Positions 49,079 through 57,081 of a stretch of DNA of 64,000 nt are shown in pieces. Positions within the stretch are counted from its first letter, which is position 1, and the number at the start of each line of letters is the position of its first letter. Both the position numbers and the translations under genes were made by a program. Origin of the DNA: Thalassotalea hakodatensis (lineage in GTDB: Bacteria > Pseudomonadota > Gammaproteobacteria > Enterobacterales > Alteromonadaceae); the NCBI RefSeq assembly GCF_030295995.1, contig NZ_AP027365.1:4000066-4064065 (forward strand), read 5' to 3'. The notes beneath the pieces were generated by a model that searched no databases, was not told the DNA's origin, and saw only the letters and a list, made by a program, of their open reading frames with translations.

Positions 49079-50931
49079 TGTTCTTCTCCGCTACGATAGT
49101 TTTCTTCGCTAGAATGAGGGACGGTATTAGAACGCTCTATTGAACTGTTTTCGTCATATTCAGTGTCGTCAAAGTCTTCCGCAGTCAGATATTCTTGAGG
49201 TACAGGCTCTCCGTTTTTACGCTTCTTGGCGAGAATGTTACGAGCTTTTTGTGCTGTTAAAAGTTCAGCAGTATCTGGTCGAGACTTGCTTTTTAGCTGT
49301 GACTTTATTGTGCTAAAACTAACATCTTTAAGCTCATCTGCACCTTTAGTATTCAATAACTCCAACATCGTTCCATCTGGCAGGACAGCAGTTACTGCCG
49401 AGGCATCAAAGTCATCTATCAATACGGTAATTTTTTTAGCATTACCTTTTTGATCAATATACCCACGTAGAAATGTTTTGAATTTCGATGAATGAAATTG
49501 CTGACCTCGATGTTGAATTCCTGCTTTAAGTGATGGAGTTAATTTCTTTTCTCGGCCTCTTAGTAATAGGCGTTCATCCATATCTTCTAACGTAATATGG
49601 TCTGAACACTGAATATGCTCATCCCATACCTCTAGTGGAGTTTGATTGTTCAACGCTTGTAATGGCTTTTTGTGGTAAACCTCATAAATGTACTGCTCCA
49701 AACGCAGTAAAAATTCTGCAACGGTAGTCTTAGCCATACTTTTCAGGTTTTCATCTGTAACATCTTTTTTGTCCTTCTTGGGTACATACCCTTTCACTTT
49801 CGTTAAGAACTCAGCACGAATTTTTTTGTTAAATGCCTCTATGTAAGGCTTTTCTTGTGGCGCATTGGAGGCACAATATTTAATTTCTGCACCAAGAGAA
49901 CCCAAGAATCGCTTCGTTGCTTCAGCGCGATAACCGGGACCATTATCTAAAACATACTTTAAACCTATGCCCCCAATTCTTTGGCCGTGCGGTTTATTAT
50001 TGACTCGTACAGAGTGAGATAAAGAGTGAACAACAGCGGCAGAAGATTCACCCTTGTCCAATTGAACGGTATAACCCAATATGCAGCGGCTAAAGCAGTC
50101 AATCACCAAAAATAGAGAAACTTTACCAGCATAGCTGCCATCATCATTAAGTAACCCTAGGTTAGGACACAAGCCGTCACACTCAACACGCTCTAATATG
50201 AAACTTGTCTCAATGGAAGAAAGAGCAGCTCTATTTTCAAGTTTTGCGTATGCTTTGCCATGTCGTTTTTCATCAACAATGTGCTTAGGTATTCTCTTTA
50301 GGAATCGTCTGATCTTTCCTTCTGTTGGGCATGTCTCTGGGTAGAACTCATTGCGTTTTGCTTTAAATTTCTTTTCAACAATATTAATGAACTCACTAAC
50401 AGGAGGCTGTGATCTGAGCAAGTAATGCCTTTTGGCTAATTTAAATAAGAAGTCCTGAAGTTCAGGAGACATTCTTTGTTCTCTAGGCCCTTGATAGCTA
50501 TAAATTTGGGGAGCAATATCTCGGCCATCTCTAATCCACTGCCTGCGCCATTTATCGCTAGTTTTAAATTTAGGCTTCTTAGGGTGTTTATCCTTGAGCA
50601 GTTCATAAACGTTATCAATTGCCTCATTTGCATATATTTCCACGCAAGGATTAGGTAATTTATCTAAGGCTTCACAGTACGCTAGTCGAAACTCTGCAAC
50701 TTTTTGTTGCTCTTCATCCAGCGGAAAATATTTTAATGAAATAGCATTTTCAACCAATGTATATTTACTAGCGTTAACATTAGAAATAAACTCCCCCGTT
50801 TTAATTTGCTGATACTTACCGTTATCAAACTCTAGAAAAACAACTTTATGGTCAAAGTACTTAATACTGCCTGATACAGATGGAGTTCTAACTCTTTGAC
50901 CTATCGATAGGTTAGCAATAGTAGCTTTCAT
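49072..50931 (-). CDS. tnsB: TnsB transposase (DDE)
   Basis: The 619-residue protein has the retroviral-type catalytic core with Asp252 (VECDGLCP), Asp329 (KYVLDNGPGYR) and Glu365 (EKPYIEAFNKK). The spacing between the last two is 35 residues, exactly the D-35-E pattern. N-terminal DNA-binding domains precede and a beta-barrel (about 470-540) follows the core. It cuts and joins the 3' ends of the transposon. The gap to tnsA is 2 bases and it overlaps tnsC. Confidence 0.92.
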   Translation of the reverse strand: MKATIANLSIGQRVRTPSVSGSIKYFDHKVVFLEFDNGKYQQIKTGEFISNVNASKYTLVENAISLKYFPLDEEQQKVAEFRLAYCEALDKLPNPCVEIYANEAIDNVYELLKDKHPKKPKFKTSDKWRRQWIRDGRDIAPQIYSYQGPREQRMSPELQDFLFKLAKRHYLLRSQPPVSEFINIVEKKFKAKRNEFYPETCPTEGKIRRFLKRIPKHIVDEKRHGKAYAKLENRAALSSIETSFILERVECDGLCPNLGLLNDDGSYAGKVSLFLVIDCFSRCILGYTVQLDKGESSAAVVHSLSHSVRVNNKPHGQRIGGIGLKYVLDNGPGYRAEATKRFLGSLGAEIKYCASNAPQEKPYIEAFNKKIRAEFLTKVKGYVPKKDKKDVTDENLKSMAKTTVAEFLLRLEQYIYEVYHKKPLQALNNQTPLEVWDEHIQCSDHITLEDMDERLLLRGREKKLTPSLKAGIQHRGQQFHSSKFKTFLRGYIDQKGNAKKITVLIDDFDASAVTAVLPDGTMLELLNTKGADELKDVSFSTIKSQLKSKSRPDTAELLTAQKARNILAKKRKNGEPVPQEYLTAEDFDDTEYDENSSIERSNTVPHSSEENYRSGEEQW

Positions 50932-50933
50932 TT

Positions 50934-51575
50934 TTAGGCTCCTATCACTAATTCTGTTTCGTTTGTTAATGGCTTTGCATAGTCAAAACGATATTGTTGA
51001 TGAGCTAGCATGAGCTTGGTTATACGAAGCGTAATATTTAACTTTCTTGCGGTTTCCTGCATTGCTCCCCAAGTTGTATTGTTGCCTACAGTATCACTGA
51101 GGCTTTGTGCTTGCTCCTTGTTTAAAGGCAACTTGCGCAAATGACACAACCTGATGAGGTTTTGCTGAGTAAATCCCTTGCAAACTTCTTCATCAGTTAA
51201 ATATTCAACTTGTTGGCTTCTGGATTGGAGTAGCACTTTACGAAAGTGACGGAAGCGTGCTTGTTCGTTGGGATCATCGACAAATACTTTAGGCTTTATT
51301 TCTAGCTTTTTTATCGTATTATCACGATTGATAACTTCTGTATCTACCGTATAGGCCGTGGGTTTGCCATTTACCCCTTCATAGATGTATTGCACTGGTT
51401 GTGCCTTGTAGCTCAATACGTCAGCTTTAAAATCGAGATATCGATAAGCCATAAGCTCTAAATTACTATCGCACCATACCCTTGCGCCATTTTTGACCGA
51501 TGGAAAAAAATCAATCCCTCTTCCTTTTCTGTAGTTTGGTAAGTATCTAACGTCTTTAATTTGGTTTGTCATCAT
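50934..51575 (-). CDS. tnsA: TnsA endonuclease
   Basis: The 213-residue protein is a restriction-enzyme-like nuclease that cuts the 5' strands in heteromeric Tn7-like transposition. The catalytic set is visible: Glu40 (SNLELMAYRYLDF), Asp78 (YTVDTEV), Glu92 and Lys94 (KLEIKPKV). Having TnsA means cut-and-paste movement is expected, not cointegrates. It is the first gene of the operon; the transposon end and TnsB sites should lie just upstream. Confidence 0.9.
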   Translation of the reverse strand: MMTNQIKDVRYLPNYRKGRGIDFFPSVKNGARVWCDSNLELMAYRYLDFKADVLSYKAQPVQYIYEGVNGKPTAYTVDTEVINRDNTIKKLEIKPKVFVDDPNEQARFRHFRKVLLQSRSQQVEYLTDEEVCKGFTQQNLIRLCHLRKLPLNKEQAQSLSDTVGNNTTWGAMQETARKLNITLRITKLMLAHQQYRFDYAKPLTNETELVIGA

Positions 51576-52134
51576 TCTTTAGTTTTCAAAATAGGTAATT
51601 TCTAAAAAATGGTAGAACTAATAAAAAGGGTGCGCAACTTAATTACTAGTATATTTTTATGGTTAAGCTTATGTTAAATAAGAGTTTATTATACATATAT
51701 GAATAATGAGTTTGACGTTTTCTGGGAGTGAGTTGAGGTGTAGTAAAAGGCAATGAGTAGTCTAACTAAATGAAAAATATGAATGAATTTATATTAATAA
51801 ACGCTATATTAAATACTCGTTTATAGAACCAGAATATATATAAAAGTGTTCTAAAGCTTTATACGAGTTCTAATAAATCGGTCTAAAAAAATATACATTT
51901 TTCTTTTAATTTAAACGACCACCCTTAAAATTTGCCGAATTCTTTAAAATCGGGTACTTTTTACATGGCGCTAGCCACACTTGCACGTGAGTGAAAAACA
52001 GCAATTTTGACCTGAGAAGGTAACGAAAACCTCTAAATACAACTTAAATTTGATTAATACATACATGGCTTGAGAGATCGTGTTGTAATCGCGTGTAGCA
52101 ATGATTGGTAACAGATTCTCTCTGTCTCAAGCAT
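51576..52134. other. AT-rich gap upstream of tnsA, probable transposon end region
   Basis: About 560 bases without a gene. Imperfect repeats are present: AAATAAGAGTTTATTATAC near 51675 and AAATACTCGTTTATAGAAC near 51811, with GTTCTAAAG and GTTCTAATAAA 19 bases apart near 51848-51877. ATAAACG and CGTTTAT form an inverted repeat between 51798 and 51825. Such repeats upstream of tnsA are where TnsB binds, but the terminal inverted repeat itself could not be fixed. Confidence 0.4.
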
Positions 52135-53211
52135 ATGGATATGTATATGAAAAATTTAAAACCATTCATCTTTTCAGCTCACGCTGACTTAAAACCAGTA
52201 ATTCCTTCGATTAAGAAAAGTCACTTGTACGAAGCCATTGCCGCTTTTTGTGGGTATAAAAGCTATGCTGCATGGCAAGTAGCGATTCACACTAAAGTTG
52301 ATGACATTGAGCAGGCTCAAGGCCAATGCTTTGAGAGAATGTTGGGGTTAGGACTGCCTGCTAAACACGCTTTGCTGATATCTCAGCAGATGCCACGACT
52401 ATGGCAACAATACGATAGTATTACACTGGATGATATCTACGCATATTATTCTGAAGCATCCTATGATGATGCGCTTAAATCTACTCGCATGTTAGATGAA
52501 CTGAAGTCAGCAGTCGAAAATGGGAGTGAAGAGGCTATGTTATTAGCACTTGTGGTAACAGCCCAATTGTTAATTCAATTTGACGAAGACCCTGATAATC
52601 GTAGTGGTGAATATTGGTATCAGAAAAAGCTAACCAATCAAAAGCTCAATCACTTCCAACTTCAAGTTGCAGAACAATACCAGCAAATCATGCCTTATCG
52701 AGAGCTATTTCAACATTTACTGACCATTTTTGATGTCAGTGAAGGCCCTGTATTGCATAGTCCAAGTACTATTGAAGCAGTTTGCTACAAGCATGATGAT
52801 GGCCTTGTTCGTCAGTGGAGTTCCTATTTTTCAGACAGACCAACTGATGTTATTGATGCGATTATCTATGTGTTAAATCACCACGAATCGGAGCAGCCAA
52901 TTATTCCATACTACTTGTATCTCGATTGGTTAAGGGCAGAAATGCTCCTATTTGCTGATAGGGAAGGTATTGTTGAAATTATAAAAGCTGCCGTTGATGA
53001 CGAAGAAAAATGGTTTTGGCACCTGATAGGCTTGAGACAAAAGGTTGATGTTACTGTATCAACGCTTAGAGCAATTCACGCAGATACAGGTGAAGATTAT
53101 GATGATTACGGGCCTATGGACATAGTTGGTGATGAAGGACTTGTTCTTCCGAGTGTTTCCGATGATAGAAAAGCCAAGCTTCAAGCGGAAGTAAATAAAA
53201 TCACATATTAA
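52135..53211 (+). CDS. hypothetical protein of an accessory-element family
   Basis: The product is about 358 residues, acidic and soluble, with no signal peptide or membrane helix. Its first 45 residues (LKPFIFSAHADLKPVIPSIK, KSHLYEAIAAFCGYKSYAAW) resemble a short helical domain found at the start of proteins in plasmids and integrative elements, and the rest is unrecognised. In-frame ATGs at 52135, 52141 and 52147 are all possible starts, none with a clear ribosome-binding site; a TTG at 52105 is less likely. It has no Fic or other toxin motif. Confidence 0.6.
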   Translation: MDMYMKNLKPFIFSAHADLKPVIPSIKKSHLYEAIAAFCGYKSYAAWQVAIHTKVDDIEQAQGQCFERMLGLGLPAKHALLISQQMPRLWQQYDSITLDDIYAYYSEASYDDALKSTRMLDELKSAVENGSEEAMLLALVVTAQLLIQFDEDPDNRSGEYWYQKKLTNQKLNHFQLQVAEQYQQIMPYRELFQHLLTIFDVSEGPVLHSPSTIEAVCYKHDDGLVRQWSSYFSDRPTDVIDAIIYVLNHHESEQPIIPYYLYLDWLRAEMLLFADREGIVEIIKAAVDDEEKWFWHLIGLRQKVDVTVSTLRAIHADTGEDYDDYGPMDIVGDEGLVLPSVSDDRKAKLQAEVNKITY

Positions 53212-53331
53212 TTGTTTTAGGCTAGCCGCAAGCTTTTTTATATTCTCGTGGCTAGCTATTCTTGGGGGTAGCTAATATTACATTCTATAATAAGCTAGAC
53301 AGGTAAACTAGGCGAGGCATCATAGTAGCTT

Positions 53332-53523
53332 ATGAAAATAACTAACGCTGAAACTCTCAAACAAGCACTTGCTAGCATGCGTTTAGAGGGCCTATCTCTA
53401 TCCCCTGAAGTTAATACGTTGATGCTGAATGCTCTTGTTGATCCAAATATTGACACTGAAGATATTAAGCGCCTTTTAGTTAAACCTTACAGAAACGCTA
53501 AAGAAAAGCGTGATGGACACTAG
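53332..53523 (+). CDS. VbhA-like anti-Fic antitoxin (orphan)
   Basis: The 63-residue protein contains the block ALASMRLEGLSLSPEV followed by helices ending in DIKRLLVKPY. This matches the VbhA antitoxin domain, including the inhibitory helix motif S/T-x-x-x-E-G/N (Ser15 to Gly20, SMRLEG). VbhA-type proteins block the adenylylating activity of Fic toxins by occupying the ATP site. No Fic gene (HPFxxGNGR) is found in the surrounding 12 kb, so this is an orphan that could neutralise toxins arriving on other elements. The family call is by eye. Confidence 0.6.
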   Translation: MKITNAETLKQALASMRLEGLSLSPEVNTLMLNALVDPNIDTEDIKRLLVKPYRNAKEKRDGH

Positions 53524-53553
53524 TCACAAGGAAAATGTCCTCCTTGTGACTAG
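53520..53553. terminator. 13-bp perfect inverted repeat, possible bidirectional terminator
   Basis: CTAGTCACAAGGA (53520-53532) and TCCTTGTGACTAG (53541-53553) form a perfect stem with an 8-base loop between two convergent genes. There is no T-run on either side, so a role as a terminator is uncertain. Confidence 0.45.
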
Positions 53554-53576
53554 TGGTTCAGCCTAGGCAGTTGACC

Positions 53577-53732
53577 TCAATCATCTTCATAATCTTCTTC
53601 TTGAGCAGCATCCCAACCTTTGTCCCAGTCTTCGACCACCCACCATGTATCGTCTGACCATTGGTATGAATTAGAGCTTTTGGACTCACCTTTCCAATAA
53701 GCGTTGTAGCCTTCTTTTTGCTCACTAGACAA
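53577..53732 (-). CDS. small RMF-like protein (putative)
   Basis: Read leftward, a 51-residue frame has the pattern EGYNAYWKGE...DTWWVVEDWDKGWDAAQEED. The spacing of G-Y-A...G and W..GW..A recalls ribosome modulation factor and related small proteins. Only a TTG start (53730-53732) is available and no ribosome-binding site is clear; an alternative is that the gene has lost its own start. It lies downstream of three other tiny genes in the same direction. Confidence 0.4.
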   Translation of the reverse strand: MSSEQKEGYNAYWKGESKSSNSYQWSDDTWWVVEDWDKGWDAAQEEDYEDD

Positions 53733-53831
53733 TAAAGTTATGGCAATTATAAGTACAGATGACTGCGTGTAAACGCAGTCATCTACGAAGTCATGAATTG
53801 AGTTATTTCTTAAAGCTTATTCGACAATTGT

Positions 53832-54074
53832 TTAGTTTCCGGTGGTGTTCGATTGTACATATTCAAGAGAAAGAGAACATTCACCCTTACTGAGCATTTT
53901 GTTGAAGCATTCTGAGCACCACGTACCTAAGCCTTCAGCATAAGTTGGGGTGACAGACATAATTGAACCAATTTTTTCGTGGCTATATGTAATGCTATGG
54001 CAGTAATCTCCGACATATATTGGGTTATCACAACCAAAGCAATGACAAAAAGTTTGTCTTTCTTTATCACTCAT
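53832..54074 (-). CDS. small cysteine-rich hypothetical protein
   Basis: The 80-residue protein has cysteine/histidine groups CHCFGCDNPIYVGDYCH and WCSEC, which look able to bind one or two zinc ions. No family is recognised. It lies 16 bases after the 86-residue gene in a tight minus-strand cluster of unknown small genes. Confidence 0.55.
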   Translation of the reverse strand: MSDKERQTFCHCFGCDNPIYVGDYCHSITYSHEKIGSIMSVTPTYAEGLGTWCSECFNKMLSKGECSLSLEYVQSNTTGN

Positions 54075-54090
54075 AAGTCTTCCTGTTAGA

Positions 54091-54351
54091 TTATTTATTA
54101 TTTTCTTCGTGAGTTTTGTCTAAACAAATATTGCGGTGCTGAATATATGCTTGTGCTATCTGATCGAACATGTCTTGAGAAAATACAATTTCGATGGTGT
54201 CTCCATCGATAAATTTTCTGAAGTTGATTTCTTCAGCATCAAACAGCCGCAATACATATTCACTGCCAAGCTTATGTAGCCGTTCATCGACTTGTACTTT
54301 TTCTTCTTGGGATAAAAAAACGTTTTTAGTGAGTGTTTCTGGCATCATCAT
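54091..54351 (-). CDS. small hypothetical protein
   Basis: The 86-residue soluble protein (ETLTKNVFLSQEEKVQVDER; FSQDMFDQIAQAYIQHRNIC) has no recognised domain. Its start overlaps the end of the upstream 70-residue gene by 4 bases (ATGA), so both are cotranslated. The role is unknown. Confidence 0.55.
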   Translation of the reverse strand: MMMPETLTKNVFLSQEEKVQVDERLHKLGSEYVLRLFDAEEINFRKFIDGDTIEIVFSQDMFDQIAQAYIQHRNICLDKTHEENNK

Positions 54352-54560
54352 TTGCTCTCCTTACTATGAGTAACAAGCTCTGCAACAGTGTCTATAATGC
54401 GAGCGGCGGCATGAGGATCTTTGTTAATGTTACCTTCCATTGCGTATTGAAAGGCTACGGTTCCATCTCTGGCGACAATGGCAAACGCGATAGAATCTTC
54501 TGCCATTTCCTTAAATGCATCGAACATTTGTTCTTTTTTAATTAAGCCTTCATAGGACAT
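54348..54560 (-). CDS. small hypothetical protein
   Basis: The 70-residue protein (KKEQMFDAFKEMAEDSIAFA; IVARDGTVAFQYAMEGN) is helical with a short hairpin, and no family is recognised. A GGGGG-like purine run (plus-strand ccccc) lies just before the start. It is the second gene of the minus-strand cluster. Confidence 0.55.
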   Translation of the reverse strand: MSYEGLIKKEQMFDAFKEMAEDSIAFAIVARDGTVAFQYAMEGNINKDPHAAARIIDTVAELVTHSKESK

Positions 54561-54579
54561 ATATACCCCCTTACCTCAG

Positions 54580-55077
54580 TTAATACTTTTTAATATCAGA
54601 ACTCACAAAGCTAATTGCGAAATCTATAACAGGATTAGATTCAATATTCTTAAGGGCTAGTGCATGAAGTAAGTAAACTTTGCACGCAGACTTCCAAAAG
54701 CTATTTTCATGAAACGGTAAATAGCAATGTGCTTTTCTCATTTGCATCCATTCCAACAGTTCACCTTGCTCTTCGAAAATCTTATGAAAGCTGTGCTTCA
54801 GGTAATACTTAGCAGCATCGTCACTAATTATTGCTCCGGGTACTTTGTAGTGACGAGAACAATATAAGCCAAACGCTAGTGTTGAAAATACGCACCCCCA
54901 AGAAGATAGGTATTGTGCAGATGCTTGCCATGCTACAATCGGCAGTGAACGACTTTTTGGATTAAAGCACCATTTATTCCAGCAGATATATGGCGAAATA
55001 CCTCTCCTATTAGCTGCTATTGCATCAAGCTGGCATATAGTTTCCTCAGAAATAAGTGGTAATAAATCTAAATGCAT
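54580..55077 (-). CDS. hypothetical protein
   Basis: The 165-residue protein is rich in aromatic residues and cysteine (ISPYICWNKWCFNPKS; FSTLAFGLYCSRHYKVPG) and seems soluble or loosely membrane-associated. No family is recognised. It heads the minus-strand cluster of small unknown genes and is divergent from the WYL-regulated defence operon across a 300-base gap. Confidence 0.55.
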   Translation of the reverse strand: MHLDLLPLISEETICQLDAIAANRRGISPYICWNKWCFNPKSRSLPIVAWQASAQYLSSWGCVFSTLAFGLYCSRHYKVPGAIISDDAAKYYLKHSFHKIFEEQGELLEWMQMRKAHCYLPFHENSFWKSACKVYLLHALALKNIESNPVIDFAISFVSSDIKKY

Positions 55078-55316
55078 GATTTGTCTCTAGCAACCAAATG
55101 ATGCGTTTATCTTAGTGCTATTTTAAGCTGACTTGCCAATATTGAATTCTTTCAAAAACAGGTAATTTTAATGAAAATTTAGTCTTTCACAAATAGATGT
55201 GCTAGATTTACCTTAAGACAATCAAGCCATTGATTAATATATATTTTAGTGTTTATTAATTAACTGTCCTTTAATTTCCTATTTAATAATTACCTCATCT
55301 CTATTCGTCATAAAGT

Positions 55317-55344
55317 TTGACTTGTTAAATCAATAAGATAATAT
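55317..55344 (+). promoter_or_regulatory. sigma-70 promoter of the Wadjet-like operon
   Basis: TTGACT (55317-55322) and TAATAT (55339-55344), 16 bases apart, are near-consensus and would start transcription near 55351, 28 bases before the WYL regulator start. Confidence 0.65.
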
Positions 55345-55348
55345 TATG

Positions 55349-55363
55349 TAATCATTTTGATTA
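55349..55363. promoter_or_regulatory. inverted repeat, candidate WYL-regulator operator
   Basis: TAATCATTTTGATTA has perfect 5-base arms and sits on the predicted transcription start of the operon, where a BrxR/CapW-like repressor would block initiation. Confidence 0.45.
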
Positions 55364-55378
55364 TGTGGTGGCACGATA

Positions 55379-56272
55379 TTGAGTTCATTAAGTAAGTTAG
55401 ATTTAAGCTACGCCCAAAAACAGAGATTGGCCTATATCGATTTCTTGTTAATGTTTAGAGGTCACTTCAGTCGCAGTGATTTAACTAACAAGTTTGAGAT
55501 GGGATTGGCAAATGCGACTCGTGACATTGCCCTGTATAAAGAGCTATCACCAAAGAATATGGAGCTTGAAAGCTCTAAAAAACAATATTTGCAAGCAAAA
55601 GCCTTTAAACCGCTTTTCAAGCATGATGCGAAGAAAACGTTAATAAAACTCGCTAATGATATTACGGATGGCTTTGATGCTATCGGTGACGTGACTTTCC
55701 CTATCGAAGCACCAAGCCAATTAAACGTTCCTGATATATTCATTGTTGCCAAACTTGTTCAAGCGATACTAAATAACAAACCCGTCAATGTTATTTATAC
55801 CTCGTTAAGCAGTGGTTCTGCCTCAAGAGAGTTAGTTCCTCATTCAATTGTTGATAATGGACTACGTTGGCACGTGAGGGCCTTTGATAGAAAAACAAAA
55901 TCTTTCAGAGATTTTGTGCTTACTCGGATAAGCAAAGTTACGATTAAAAACCAGACTGCTGAGTCACATGAAGACAAATTAGAGGATCATCAATGGATGA
56001 GAATGATGCCTTTGCAGCTAGTAGCCCATCCAAAAAATGTTCAACATCCTACAGCTATTGCGATGGATTATGGTATGGAAAATGGTGTTCTTGAGTTAAA
56101 TGTACGGGCAGCGTTAGCTGGATACTTGCTTAGACGATGGAATGTAGATTGCACCACCAATGCAGATCTTGCGGGTGGCGAATATCAACTTTGGTTGAAG
56201 AATAGGCAAACTCTGTATGGAGCAGAAAATCTTGCCATTGCTCCCGGTTATCAGCAGTCAGAGGACGACTAA
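55379..56272 (+). CDS. BrxR/CapW-like WYL-domain transcriptional regulator
   Basis: The 297-residue protein has an N-terminal winged helix with the block LSYAQKQRLAYIDFLLMFRG ... ATRDIALYKELSPKN, shared with defence-island repressors of the BrxR/CapW group. A WYL domain (about 130-205; GLRWHVRAFD, FVLTRISKV) and a C-terminal dimerisation part (LAGYLLRRWNVDC) follow. WYL domains bind nucleotide or nucleic-acid signals. The only possible start is TTG at 55379, with a GGTGG about 7 bases before. Its stop overlaps the next start by one base (TAATG). It probably represses the whole operon until infection or DNA stress. Confidence 0.85.
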   Translation: MSSLSKLDLSYAQKQRLAYIDFLLMFRGHFSRSDLTNKFEMGLANATRDIALYKELSPKNMELESSKKQYLQAKAFKPLFKHDAKKTLIKLANDITDGFDAIGDVTFPIEAPSQLNVPDIFIVAKLVQAILNNKPVNVIYTSLSSGSASRELVPHSIVDNGLRWHVRAFDRKTKSFRDFVLTRISKVTIKNQTAESHEDKLEDHQWMRMMPLQLVAHPKNVQHPTAIAMDYGMENGVLELNVRAALAGYLLRRWNVDCTTNADLAGGEYQLWLKNRQTLYGAENLAIAPGYQQSEDD

Positions 56273-57066
56273 TGCACGACAAAAGAATTGGTAAGTATCT
56301 TCATAGTATTGAGCAATCCAAAGCAATTAATTACTCGAAATTTCTTGCTTTACTGCCTGAACAATTGTGTGAAGAAGTTAAAGAAAAAGCGACTATTAAA
56401 TTTTTAAGTAAAGGCTCTGTAATCGTTGAGGTTTCTTGTGAGCAACTTTTAGAAAAATTGCGCTCATTGGCGATTGAACCGTCAAGTCGCATTGATGCAA
56501 CGTTGCTAGGTGACTCTCATAAAGTAAATACATCGACTAGCTACTTGTTAGCGTACCATCAATCTTCCGTTGATGTTCACCCCGATACGATTATTAGTAG
56601 TAATGACGAAACACACCTTAGATTTCAACCTAAAAAACGTCTAGTGATTATTGAAAATGCAGAGCTATTTTTCGCAAGAGAAACACTATTTGCTCAGATG
56701 AACAAAGCGTTTTCTCTTTCCTTGTCATTTGACAATACAGATTTGGTTTTTGGTGCCGGAAATCAAATATCCAACAAGCATAACTATACATTTATCAATC
56801 AGTATGAATCGATTTTATGCTTCTTTGATTACGATTTGGGTGGTTTGAAAATATATAAGGCGATGCGAAATATGGTAGGGAGCAAGGCTAAATTCTTGGA
56901 GCCTAGCTCAGATAATTTAACTGAATTTTTCATAAAGAAACCGAAGACCCAAGAACAGTACACAAAGGCGTTAGAAACTGCCAACAGTCTTGGCTTAAGC
57001 AAGCTACACAGCTTGTTTGAATCAAAAAAATCATTCATGGAGCAAGAAGCTTTGTTGGCTTTATAA
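56272..57066 (+). CDS. short Toprim-domain protein, JetD-like
   Basis: The 264-residue protein has a C-terminal Toprim-type domain: acidic residue Glu128 in RLVIIENAE, Asp186 and Asp188 in CFFDYDLGGLKIY, and a conserved GAGNQ turn before. This is the layout of JetD, the topoisomerase-VI-like nuclease that cuts closed circular DNA in Wadjet. It is much shorter than typical JetD (roughly 380-400 residues), mainly because the N-terminal arm is reduced. GAGGA before the ATG supports the start. It is followed by the SMC gene after 15 bases. The family call is from motifs and gene context. Confidence 0.72.
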   Translation: MHDKRIGKYLHSIEQSKAINYSKFLALLPEQLCEEVKEKATIKFLSKGSVIVEVSCEQLLEKLRSLAIEPSSRIDATLLGDSHKVNTSTSYLLAYHQSSVDVHPDTIISSNDETHLRFQPKKRLVIIENAELFFARETLFAQMNKAFSLSLSFDNTDLVFGAGNQISNKHNYTFINQYESILCFFDYDLGGLKIYKAMRNMVGSKAKFLEPSSDNLTEFFIKKPKTQEQYTKALETANSLGLSKLHSLFESKKSFMEQEALLAL

Positions 57067-57081
57067 GAAGGAATCAAAACA

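Larger units (their letters stand above)
55078..55378. other. 300-base divergent promoter region
   Basis: AT-rich, with no gene. It holds the promoter and operator candidates of the WYL-led operon on the right and must also contain the promoter of the small-gene cluster on the left. Confidence 0.5.

Noticed and set aside
46411-51575. CRISPR-associated transposon (CAST)
   Set aside because: No cas genes, repeats or spacers occur anywhere in the window, and the TniQ protein is long and TnsD-like.
52135-53211. Fic toxin partner of the VbhA-like antitoxin
   Set aside because: The protein lacks HPFxxGNGR or any similar motif, and it is not adjacent in the usual antitoxin-toxin order.
55379-56272. 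BREX or CBASS locus suggested by the BrxR/CapW-like regulator
   Set aside because: No BREX genes (pglX, pglZ, brxC) or cyclase/effector genes follow; the operon encodes an SMC complex.
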